From assembly GCA_016987375.1 (NCBI GenBank), contig PJRA01000297.1:348598-371944 (forward strand): 23,347 bases of DNA, written 5' to 3'. Position 1 is the first letter of the stretch. The number at the start of each line of letters is the position of its first letter. The notes beneath the pieces are model-generated. The model saw nothing but the letters and a program-made list of their open reading frames with translations, did no database searches and had not been told where the DNA came from. Positions 10,001-18,432 of the stretch are shown piece by piece. Position numbers and translations under genes: made by a program. The DNA is from Brachionus koreanus (lineage: Eukaryota; Rotifera; Eurotatoria; Ploima; Brachionidae).

Positions 10001-10502
10001 TTTTCATGAAAATAAGCATATTTTGCACCAAAAATTGATTAATGATTTTTTTTGATGTTAGATTACTAATTGAAAAAAAAATTCCAAAAATGATTAAATA
10101 TATTTCATCCCGGTTTTGATTGTTATGAAGCAAAAAATTTCATAACCAAACATAATTTTGGGCATACTTAAATAAATGATATAATAAGAAAAAATCAAAT
10201 CATTAACTTATATTTTTTATTTTTTTAGAAAACCTAAAGGATTTTTGGATCGTCTTAGAATAGTTCCAGGTTCGAGTTCTAAACGTTTGAGGCATAAGTA
10301 TTCTCTGCTTCAATCAGAAGAAAATGAATCGCTAAACGATTCTGGCAAAAGTGATGGACTTTTCAAGAAAAATGACCAACTTGGTGCTCAGCTCGACTTA
10401 AATGATGATGAGGATGTTGTCTATGAAGAAGCAATGATAAACGATGCCAAGAGAAGAAAAGGAAAAAAAGATGATTCAATTAAAAAATACAATTTAATTT
10501 AA
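4098..10502 (+). CDS. KIAA0319-like transmembrane protein (MANSC, EGF-like, one PKD domain)
   Basis: Exons assembled by GT-AG sites and frame: 4098-4149, 4204-5201, 7567-8407, 8463-8697, 10229-10502, giving 799 residues. Domains in order: signal peptide (1-17); cysteine-rich MANSC domain (about 19-110, with ECVKSCCQDPVCNFAFL); two EGF-like modules (about 147-187, 194-235); one PKD-type domain (about 303-392, AGPN start, WEW core) split by intron 2; the conserved juxtamembrane region with a CSGHGTCD...CICNKYWMPNF motif (about 590); a transmembrane helix (about 634-655) followed by a CCCC/CC cluster likely to be palmitoylated; and an acidic cytoplasmic tail with HKYSLLQSEE, matching the KYKILDATDQE region of vertebrate homologs. 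Vertebrate family members, implicated in neuronal migration, have five PKD repeats, so this one is shortened. A homology call to the family is secure; orthology to KIAA0319 versus KIAA0319L cannot be decided. An AATAAA lies at 10667-10672. Confidence 0.88.
4150..4203 (+). other. probable 54-nt in-frame mini-intron
   Basis: A GTAAAT donor follows CAAG at 4146-4149, and the acceptor TTATTAATAG ends at 4203. The length is a multiple of three and contains no stop, so an ORF finder reads straight through it. Removing it joins the signal peptide (ending RTQ) directly to EICEPGLKVDQ, which starts the cysteine-rich MANSC domain as in relatives, and drops two extra cysteines. The neighbouring intron at 8408-8462 is 55 nt, so this size is normal for the gene. 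Confidence 0.6.
5673..5923 (-). pseudogene. coding relic with AT-hook-like end
   Basis: The minus strand reads, in one frame, NASKGLRKKELPALEINSM and on through DPIFQELFSMLTSS to ESNY, then a TAG stop, then continues in the same frame with QAVNVNSTQLIKKRDRGRTR plus KADSKN and TAA at 5673-5675. The composition is that of real protein and the end carries an AT-hook-like RGRTRK. An upstream TGA closes the frame. It sits antisense in an intron of the KIAA0319-like gene, so I read it as a decayed transposon or retrocopied gene fragment. The family is not recognised. Confidence 0.4.
6034..6386. mobile_element. 353-bp MITE with 128-bp inverted repeats and 8-bp TSD
   Basis: Positions 6034-6161 and 6259-6386 are inverted copies of each other, 128 bp each, differing at one base (CAGTAC versus CAGTAA on aligned strands near 6128). 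The ends are GGCAATGTG...CACATTGCC. The octamer ACATTTAT flanks it directly on both sides (6026-6033 and 6387-6394), a perfect 8-bp target-site duplication. The core is only 97 bp and encodes nothing. An 8-bp duplication is typical of hAT, P and Merlin superfamilies; the ends do not settle which. The near-perfect arms and duplication mark a recent insertion. Apparent ORFs here are products of the palindrome. Confidence 0.9.
7391..7486 (-). mobile_element. LINE ORF2 C-terminal fragment
   Basis: The minus strand reads 31 residues, from MGMTWDELRAKANNRLEW to the end VITLCSTRSV and a stop at 7391-7393. This is the well-known C-terminal end of RT-encoding non-LTR retrotransposons (pattern MG.TW.E....A.DR..W...V..LC). 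About 80% of the bases also match 11641-11744, so both are copies of one family. It is a 5'-truncated insertion antisense in intron 2. Confidence 0.7.
8408..8462 (+). other. 55-nt intron of the KIAA0319-like gene
   Basis: The donor GTAAAA after a phase-1 G and the acceptor T-run plus AG at 8461-8462 join GGNNC to EYNILLTIL, exactly the NCE-W/Y junction seen just outside the membrane in vertebrate homologs. The intron is required, because reading through meets a TAA. Confidence 0.85.
9019..9032. repeat. 14-bp perfect palindrome
   Basis: AATCGCATGCGATT is self-complementary over 14 bp and is unusually GC-rich for this intron. It could be a protein-binding site or chance. Confidence 0.4.
9672..9911 (-). 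pseudogene. degraded coding segment, family unknown
   Basis: One minus-strand frame reads LVALLDTLFNEMYRDRNEPD, then LQTLDINNTSQQIVD, a TGA, then VLIKIFSNMLVFEDFNKADD followed by GAVFWHEYITSEEFIDFF, ending at TAA (9672-9674). The amino-acid makeup is far from random and shows typical amphipathic periodicity, but a stop interrupts it and no start or splice sites could be assigned. It lies antisense in the last intron of the KIAA0319-like gene. I cannot name the parent gene; a decayed transposase or a retrocopied cellular gene are both possible. Confidence 0.35.
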
Positions 10503-11637
10503 AACCAACTCATAATTTAATATCCTCTAGTCAAAGGATAGCGATTTTAAAATCGTTTTTAATCATTCATCAGCATTAAATAATTTGTACTTAAAATATT
10601 ATTAGTATTTTTTTTTTTAGTTTTCGTTTATTTAATCAAACCATTTATTGTTTAACATTTGTAAGAAATAAAATTAACAATTTAATAATTGTCTTTAAAT
10701 ATTTTTATGTATTAAATGCTTATATAATTATTGATATTAACTATTTAAAATCAGACATAATTCGAATGCCCATGACCATATTTTTGAGTATTATTTTTTA
10801 AATTTGGTCATTCAAAGTTTTGAAAATAAAATTACATTAAAAAATAATGAGGCAAATGAAAAATCAATATTTACTAAGTGAATTTTAGATACTTTTATAA
10901 AATAAAATGGGTCTACTATAGCTGAATATTATTGATACTGTATACCGTTTAGAAATGTATGGTCTTTATTCATTTCAGCATAGAATTTTTGAAAGGATGC
11001 TAAATTTCTCTTACAAATGTATTTTTTATTACAATTCACCTATGAATTTAAAATAGAAATTAAAGAAAAATGACTCAAGAAATTTAAATTATATTTTAAG
11101 GAACAGCAATAACTTAATTGAGCCAATAGCTAAATCAAAAAGTGGAGAAAAAATTTTTGAATATTTTTACTCAAGATTGATATATTGCTTTGTGATCAAG
11201 AGATCAATATTGAAGTTTTCAACCTTTAAGCTTTCAATATTTAATAACATAAATTTAATTTATACAGATTTTGTTTCAAAATTTGAATTATTTAACTTAA
11301 ATAGCTTGTTGTTAAATTTTTTCAAATAACTAATCAATAAAAATTTTCAAATTTTTATATTTTTAATATAAAAACTTTTTTAATAATAAATTAAATAAAT
11401 GAAGTGTAAATCAGTGTCATGAGACATGGGCATTAGCCTGTTGATTAACCTTGAATATATTGAATATATTGATAGTATCATTTATTAAATTAATTTATAT
11501 TCATTTTAATATAAAAAAATAAATATACTTTTAGTTATTACAGAGTTATTAAAAAATAAAAAAATCTAATTATTTTTTTTGATTGTAGACATATTTTCAC
11601 TATTTCATCACGATTGATTTTTCCATTATTTTTTTCC
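10503..11637. other. 3' UTR and gene-free AT-rich DNA
   Basis: Starts with the 3' UTR of the KIAA0319-like gene, which holds a CGATTTTAAAATCG palindrome near 10543 and a polyadenylation-type AATAAA at 10667-10672. Beyond that I see no ORF or RNA gene; a short tandem TTGAATATA duplication occurs near 11452. Confidence 0.4.
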
Positions 11638-12200
11638 ACTATGCACTCCTTGTGGAGTATAGGGTCATTACTTTTGCTTTACACTCAAGTCGATTTTTGC
11701 CTTAACCCTTGATACCCATCCCATGTAATTCCCATTTCAATTAGCTCTTTGATAATTGCTTTCCGAGTCATTGCTGGTCCACTAACTTTTGCCTGCCTTG
11801 AGGTATCCATTGCAGTGTTCTTTTAATTATTAGATTTTTTTCATCCTAAGTTTATGTCCAAGCCATCGTAATCTTTTGTTCTTTGGAATAGTTTGTTTTG
11901 TTACTTATCAGGCCGGTGTATTTTTAGAATTCTTCTTAAGCTACAAGTGTGGAATGTATTAATACTTTTTCTGACAGCTTCTGATATCCCCCAGCATTAG
12001 TGTTGCTTTTACTATACTATTGTACAGCGTTAGCTTTGTTTTATTGCTGTAGCTGGTAGATTTCCATACTGGTTTAATTCTTGCAAAAGCAATATTCTGA
12101 AACTAGACTAAATTTGGAACAACTTGTAGATTTTAGTTTCTTGATTTTTACTTTTAGTTTGGATAAATAGTGTGGACGTTTTGCATATCTTGAACCTTAG
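11638..12200 (-). mobile_element. decayed LINE, RT C-terminal half
   Basis: Read on the minus strand, several frames together give the thumb and C-terminal parts of a non-LTR retrotransposon ORF2. Recognisable pieces are FARIKPVWKSTSYSNKTKL followed by LYNSIVKATLM, then RLRWLGHKLRM, and finally the MG.TWDGYQ....K end at about 11640-11745. Frameshifts and stops separate them. The motif order matches the LINE at the right edge of the window (TKLKLYKFVVKATLMYGSEC), so both are probably the same family. The 5' limit is uncertain; similarity fades above about 12,100-12,300. Confidence 0.7.
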
Positions 12201-14200
12201 CTCTTAAAAAGTTTCCATCAAATATTACTGTTGAAAAAATAAACGCATCGTCTTTGACAGCTTGACAGTCAACAAACAAGTCAAATTCCTCAGTAAAGGG
12301 TTAAAATAAAAGAATCATATTCACTGAAAATAAACAATGAAATTCCTTGCATTTATTATTTAATAAAAATTGAGTCGAGAAAAATAAGAAAAAAAATATC
12401 ATCCTTATTTTTTATGAAGACAAAATCACCAACACATCAACCAAGATTTTATTGAATACAACATATCTACAATCGGTTTGACAAACTGCAGCAATACATT
12501 GAAACTAATACTTGGATAAAAAAAAAAATCAAAAAATATTGCCTCATGATGATAAAAGGGAGATGTAAGCACCATTCCGAACTACCCGGAATGGTAGTAT
12601 TCCAAACTAATTAAATAAAATAAAATTTACATGGATTAAACTTTTTGAAAATTTGGAAAAATTTAGAGCTTTTAAGATTTACTCAAAAAATTTGAAAAAT
12701 TAACAAAAAAATATCGTCTACTATAATTAAAAATCAATATCAATATCTTGTATTTTTTTCTAAATGTTTTTGGAAATTTTTTAATTTGATTTATCTAATG
12801 CTTGAGAATTTTGTTTCATGTTTTTTGGTAATTTTATCTGTAAAATTAATATTAAATTTAAATTATTTCAAAAAATAATAATTTCAAGGCTTATCCTTCT
12901 TGCACTCCTTAGTCTATAGGCTTAAATCTAAAACTTCAAAACAAATTGTTTGTTTATCAATTAAATTATTTAATAAAAGAGCCTGATGAATTATTTTGAA
13001 ACCTCATAATTAAATAATTTCTAAACAACAAGATCAGAAACAAGCAAATTTCTAAGGTATTAGTTGAGCTTTTTTTAATGCAATTTTTAATGCATAGATA
13101 ATATATTTTGTCTCAAGGTTAATGATAATCCGAGTTAATTTTTAAGAATTTTGTCAATGATATCACTATATTCATTTTTTTAAGGCTTGAAATTAAATTA
13201 ATTTTTCAAATTTAGACATTTAAATTAAACTAAAAGAAAATATTTTATTTCTTAAGGTAAGTGAAATACTTAAGTAAAAATCAACCACCTACAAGCATTT
13301 TTTTTTATAAAAAACAAAAAATTTCATTTTAAAATTTATTTTCAAAAAAACATTTTGCTGCCATAGGCTCTGAATTTCTTTTAAAATAATTGAATAATAA
13401 TTTTTTTCTAATTTGTTATTATTTTAAGAAAAAATTTAAAATTTTGCTCAAAAAATTTTTTTTGTTTAATAAAAAAAAATGATGATTAAAAATTTTTTCG
13501 GATTCGGTTTGGCACATTTTATTTTAGATTTTTTTAAATTTAGATTTTAAGCTTATCTAAATGTATTTTTTTTTCGTAAAAAAAAATCGTTTTATAGCAG
13601 CTTATTTGATAATTGTAATTGTTTTTGATTTTTTTCTAAAATCTTATTGACATAGACTAATCTTTAGCCAAAAGTCTTAATCTTTTTAATTAAATATTGT
13701 TTTAAAATTTGCATTACAAATAGATATTATTTTTAGGCTTTTAAATAGATTTATCAGAATTTTGGAAAAAAATTTTTTTGTTGAAAATCATTGTCAAAAA
13801 GATGATTAAAATTTTTGAAAATAATTTTATTTATTGAACTTTCAAAAAATACGATTTTTATTTTTCAATTAATTTCATGAATAATTTTGAAATTTAATTA
13901 AGCATCAAGTTCAAGTTTAATTTTGTCAAATTAAAACAAATTAACTAGATTAAATATCGATTTATTTAAAATTTTGTTAAAAGAAAAGAAATTTTAGTCT
14001 TTGTTAATGACCCAAAAATAATGATTAATAGATTGTTAGATTTTTTTGAACGAAGCATATATCTAATAAGCCGTGACCATACAGTAAACTATTGAAAAAT
14101 ATATTTTGATTTAATCTTAGCTTATATGTGGGCTAAAATTATCGAGCTTTACTCTAAGAAAAATCACGAAAAATAACACCTAAAGAAATTTTTTCTTTAG
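12201..14200. other. gene-free AT-rich DNA
   Basis: Apart from the hairpin at 12571-12595 I see no ORF, RNA gene or recognisable transposon in about 2 kb. The last 20 bases contain a 9-bp inverted repeat CTAAAGAAA/TTTCTTTAG (14180-14200), which abuts the TATA boxes of the next gene. Confidence 0.4.
12571..12595. repeat. 9-bp stem hairpin, GC-rich
   Basis: ACCATTCCG and CGGAATGGT form a perfect 9-bp stem around a 7-nt loop AACTACC. It stands out in an otherwise 75-80% A+T stretch. No gene context explains it. Confidence 0.5.
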
Positions 14201-14220
14201 TATAAAAGACTATAAAAGTT
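14201..14220 (+). promoter_or_regulatory. tandem TATA boxes before the 14243 gene
   Basis: TATAAAAG occurs twice in tandem, at 14201-14208 and 14211-14218, 25-42 bases before the ATG at 14243. If used, the 5' UTR would be only a few to about 15 bases long, which is short but possible; otherwise they are chance. Confidence 0.4.
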
Positions 14221-14242
14221 TGGTTGTGTTTATCGGCTAAAA

Positions 14243-14824
14243 ATGCTTTGCGATTCAAATTCACAATTGAAAGCTGAGTTTAGAAAGAAATTAAACAAGT
14301 ATCTGGCTTCTAAGGCTAGCAACGAAGAGACATCTAAAAAGGAGAATTTATTGCAGAAATTTTCAGACAAGCGGATTATAGACTTGCTGTGCGAAAGCAA
14401 GAAAAAAGTAGAGCCCGTTTCGGACAAGAAATATCAAGAACAAGGCATTCTAAAACCGGTGGCCCTTCGGCCCAAAAGAGCAGCCTTGGAGCAAAGCAGC
14501 TACAGACTTTCGACTTGTCTAAATTCTGATTCTTCAATCGGTAAGAGGGATAGCATGTTCATGGATCATCGAGCAAGCTTGAGAGAGCGTAGAAATACCA
14601 AGAGCAGGTCAATATGTGTTGATAATGGATGGCCGACAGATCAAGAAAGACCGTGTTTGAATCTAATGAAAAATTTTGTAAAACAAAGCGACGACGATCT
14701 ATTAAATAAAATTAACCGATATACACATTCAAGTGATAGTTTTTATGATCAAAATTGTTTTGACGATAAATTTATTCAGCAATTTAAAATCGATCTAAAT
14801 CAAATTGAAAATGACATTAATTAA
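14243..14824 (+). CDS. unrecognised 193-residue charged protein
   Basis: A single open exon from ATG to TAA whose composition clearly differs from the surrounding poly-A/T DNA. The first 55 residues are highly charged and likely helical (KAEFRKKLNKYLASKAS, then KKENLLQKFSDKRIIDLLCE), the middle is Arg/Ser-rich (DHRASLRERRNTKSRSICVD), and the last 50 residues are acidic with many Asp/Asn. There is no signal peptide, membrane segment or known catalytic motif. A polyadenylation-type AATAAA lies 22 bases after the stop (14846-14851). No flanking splice sites are needed. I do not recognise a family; it may be a fast-evolving lineage-specific nuclear or cytoskeletal protein, but that is a guess. 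Confidence 0.65.
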   Translation: MLCDSNSQLKAEFRKKLNKYLASKASNEETSKKENLLQKFSDKRIIDLLCESKKKVEPVSDKKYQEQGILKPVALRPKRAALEQSSYRLSTCLNSDSSIGKRDSMFMDHRASLRERRNTKSRSICVDNGWPTDQERPCLNLMKNFVKQSDDDLLNKINRYTHSSDSFYDQNCFDDKFIQQFKIDLNQIENDIN

Positions 14825-16836
14825 ATTTTATTTTAATATTTTATAAATAAATAATTTTATTTTTAATTTTTATCTGAAAAATCTATGAAATCAGTTTTAA
14901 TAGTGACTTAATATGATCATGATATTTTTCTTTAAATTATTATTTAGTGTGCGTTAGTAATACGCTGATAAAAAATCTTACAAATATCTCTCAAATAGAT
15001 TTATAAATAAGAGAAAAGGTATCTTATAAAAATATACAGTTTTAAAATTAAGAAGAATATACCTTTATTAAGAATAATAATAACATTAGTTTGTATATGT
15101 GTTGACAAAAAAAAACTATTTTCTGAAAGTCGCATGTGTATTAGCTAAAAAAACTTTGAAGGTAACTGCTAATTAATCTAACTAATAAATAATTTAATTA
15201 AAAAATTCTAAATAATAAAAATAACTACTGAATTAGCCCTAATCGAAAGCAATTCAGCGAAGCATCCATTAGCTCAATTTATTTTTGCGCAGGGCCAAGC
15301 TGATGTTAGCTGTTGGTTGGATGTGAACATAAGCTGAAAAAAATGGTATAAAATATATTTTTAGTATGATTTTTTTTTTTGTTTGAAATAAATTTAAAAT
15401 AAAACTATTACAATTACACATTTTTTTTGTTTTTTTTTTCATTATCTTTTAGATCTCAATATATTTTTAAATTATTTTAGAGAAAACGGTTTTAACCGAG
15501 TAAGAATTGTGGTTGACTTGATGAAGTTAGCTCTATGTAAAATTTGATAGTATATCATCCATTGTAAAATATTTTAAATTTGAAAAGGTTAATTTTAAAA
15601 GAATCAGGAAATTCTTCCTTTTTTGGAAAGATTAAAATGAAAAAACCCTTCGAAATTTAATTAAAAGGATTTCTGATTTTTTAATAATTTTGACGCAATA
15701 AAAAAAAATTTAACTAATGCGAGTAACGAAGCGTTAATTTTATATTTATGAATTATATTTGAGATTTAGACATTAATACTGAATTTCAAGATTCTAATAA
15801 AAATAAAATGAATTAGATTTAAAAATATAATTTTAGTACCAAATAAAAAACCTCAGTAGCCAAAGGTTTTATTTATAAAAATTCAAAAAAAATAAAATAA
15901 TAATAATTTTAGAATATTCAACCACCTGATGGATTATCTGTTTATCTTTTCTAAAATATTGAAATATTATATTATTTTTACTTTATTATTTTAACTTATA
16001 TTATTTTTTGTAACTTTTAGGAACAAATTTTTGGACTGAAATCGAACGGATTTTTTTAATAATCAATTTTATCGATTTTGATTTTGAAATAGTATAACAG
16101 ATAATTGATCAATCAAAGGGTTCAACGTCTTTTTCCATATGATCATTTTCATTTTTTTCTTCTGGCCGCAAACTCCTAGGTTACTAACACAAGATTGATT
16201 ATATTTTGTTTTTTTAGGCATTTTTCATGAAATTTAATTTATTCTTAGGTAAGTTTTTAGTAAAATTTAGAAAAAAATATCAATAGAATATTAATAAACA
16301 AATTTGTTAAAAATCACATGATTTGAAGAGATTTTTCAAGAAAAATAAAGCAATAAAGTAAAAAAGTAAAACAATAGATTTGTTCAGAATTTTGTCTAAA
16401 TTTAAGAAAAAAAGTAGGGTCATCGGAGGTGATAAGATTTAAATCAGAAAAAACACATTTTTTCCCTTTTTTAACCAACAAAAACCGCCACTAAACCCTT
16501 TTTTTTTCTAAATTATATTAGCATGTAGAGAATTTTATGCTCTTTCAGATTATGTATACTTTTTTAGGAAATCTAAGTTTTATCTTTGAGATTTTGAGTC
16601 TTAAAGAACAAGAATTTTTTAAAGGGTTTGCTATTTTTGGAATCCTGGGTGTAAAAAATTTTTTTTAGCCCACCCCAAAAAAAATTTTTTCATGAGGTTT
16701 TCGAGTGCGTAAATTACGAATTTTGAGTCAAAAATGTGGAATTTAGATAGCACTAAATTTTGAATTTCGTTAACTTTAACCAAACAAAAGTAAAAAGATT
16801 AAAATTATTTGGTTAGTAGAACTTCTTTTATTATTT
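14825..16836. other. gene-free AT-rich DNA
   Basis: No supported gene or RNA. A short less AT-rich patch at about 15240-15340 (GCGAAGCATCC, GCGCAGGGCCAAGC) and another at 16650-16740 (homopolymer runs around AGCCCACCCC) look like repeat debris but match nothing I can name. Confidence 0.35.
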
Positions 16837-17983
16837 ATGCATCCAAACGTGTGGAATAGCCTAAAAAACTATTATGACTCTTCACTAGCATATGTTGTAA
16901 ACAAAGGAGAAATATTAGAAATTTTTAAAATTACGGTTGGAGTCAATCAAAGAGGACCACTTTCTTCTAAGCTATTCGCTATTTACTTAGAAGAGTTAGT
17001 AGAATCAATAGAAAGAGAAAACACTGGAATACATTAAGGAAGTCAACAAATCGCGATAATCCTATACGCTGATGATATCCTACTCCTGAATACAGAAAAA
17101 AGCTAAATCCAAAGAGCGATCGAAATTTTTGAAACATATGGAAAAAAGAACGAAATAAGATTCAACCCAGAAAAGACTCAACTCATTACATTTGGTAGCA
17201 AAAAAAATGAGAAAAAATGATAGATATTAAAATGAGCTCAAAAACATTAGAAAATACCCAAAAAATAAAATACCTGGGAGTGATGATCAATTCGAAAAAC
17301 GATAACAGTGATCATGTAAAGCAAAGGATAAAAAATCGGAAACATTGGCATAATGAATACACCGCTAAAAACAAATATCAAAACCCGCCTTTACAAGAAA
17401 TTCTGCCGACTAATACTCACCTATGGATGCAAGGCAATCAAGCTTAACCAAATTCACTTAAAAAGAATTAAAACAAAAGATGGCAACTTGGTGAAGAAAA
17501 TGTTTGGACTCTGAAAGAGATCAAGAACAACTAAACTGATGGCGGCCCTTTATATGGAACCAATGGAGAGAATATTGGTAAAGAGAAAACTGTCCTTCAT
17601 TATGAGATTAGAAAAGAACAAATTTACAAAAAACACTAGTGAACAATATCCTAAATGAAACAAGAGATAAAGAAAATAGAATTAGCAAAAAATTCGTGAT
17701 AGATGTAATGAAAACCATCCTAGAAGAAAAAGACAATATAGAAAATATGGCAGCCAAAGCAAATGATAGGATAAAGCTTGAAAACAAGCTTAACAAAGAA
17801 GAAAGCAAAGATGGAACGATGAAGTCAATTAGTGAGAAAAACAGAAAAATCCTAGAACTACTCCTCAAATCATATTAAAATAGATTTTATTTCTACTATT
17901 TTAAATTTTTTGTTTTTCCTTTTTTTTAACATCGCCCATGAGGTGTTTTCTGAATAATAATGATAATAATAATAATAATATTT
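16837..17983 (+). mobile_element. 5'-truncated, decayed LINE with RT domain and (AAT)n tail
   Basis: The plus strand encodes the second half of a non-LTR reverse transcriptase: VWNSLKNYYDSSLAYV, then a motif QRGPLSSKLFAIYLEEL, then the catalytic LYADDILLL (about 17060-17090), then the KTQLITFGSK and KIKYLGVMI thumb region. A Lys/Glu-rich C-terminal part runs to about 17877. TAA and TAG codons and frameshifts break it in several places, so it is dead. After the coding part comes a 3' UTR and a microsatellite of AAT units (17954-17981), the usual 3' end of some LINE clades. The insertion is truncated within the RT domain. Its sequence differs from the LINE family at 11.6 and 23 kb, so a second family is present. 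Confidence 0.8.
17954..17981 (+). repeat. (AAT)n microsatellite, LINE 3' tail
   Basis: Near-perfect AAT units with one TGA interruption, directly at the 3' end of the LINE remnant, so probably its tail rather than an independent microsatellite. Confidence 0.7.
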
Positions 17984-18076
17984 ATTAATTAAAAGAAAAC
18001 ATCAATATTCAAAAATTTAAAAAGCTAATTAAGTGATCAAGGTTAATTATCATAACATGTCTACAAGCATTTCTAA

Positions 18077-18259
18077 AGTGTCTATATTTACAAAGTTCAA
18101 AACAAGTTAGACAATGATCGTTGCAAAAACATTCTCCAATTAACGAATACAATTCGAAAAAAAGTACTTGAATTTCTAAAAGAATCCTGGTGCTTAACTT
18201 TAGGTCAAGTTGCTAGTGTTGGTAGACCACGCAAGATGGCAAAAGCACTGAAGAAATAA
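18077..18259 (+). CDS. short ORF or last exon with GRPRK AT-hook
   Basis: A frame open from the TAA at 18074 to the TAA at 18257-18259 reads about 60 residues without an ATG at its start. An AG acceptor-like site (TTTACAAAG, about 18096) could open it as a terminal exon. The peptide runs KLDNDRCKNILQLTNTIRKK, then VLEFLKESWCLTLGQVASVG, ending RPRKMAKALKK. The GRPRK core is an AT-hook-type minor-groove binding motif. It could be a fragment of a DNA-binding or transposon protein or the end of a gene whose other exons I could not find. It converges on the DUF229 gene, 170 bp away. Confidence 0.35.
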   Translation, partial: SVYIYKVQNKLDNDRCKNILQLTNTIRKKVLEFLKESWCLTLGQVASVGRPRKMAKALKK

Positions 18260-18432
18260 TATATATATTTTTAATACTTTTAATTAATGATTTTCTTAAA
18301 TAATTGACATTATATTAATTAAAAAAATTTAAATAAAATTGATATTTATTTTTATTGATGTTTAGACTATTGCTAAATTATAAAAATACTAACAAAAAGC
18401 ATTTGCTCAATTTTAAAATAAAATAAAAAAAA

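Larger units (their letters stand above)
8698..10228 (+). other. last intron of the KIAA0319-like gene (1,531 nt)
   Basis: The donor GTAAAT at 8698 follows a phase-2 AA, and the acceptor (T-run, AG at 10227-10228) opens an exon reading KKPKGFLDRLRIVPGSSSKR. The donor itself supplies an in-frame TAA (8699-8701), so an unspliced mRNA would end the tail at KNYKK. Inside are a 14-bp palindrome (9019-9032) and a minus-strand coding relic (9672-9911). Confidence 0.7.

Noticed and set aside
10765..11433. Inverted word ATGCCCATG/CATGGGCAT 660 bp apart
   Set aside because: Flanking sequences do not align, so a 9-bp match is probably chance.
17608..17868. Minus-strand Ser/Phe/Leu-rich frame
   Set aside because: Shadow of the Lys/Glu-rich LINE C-terminal region on the plus strand.
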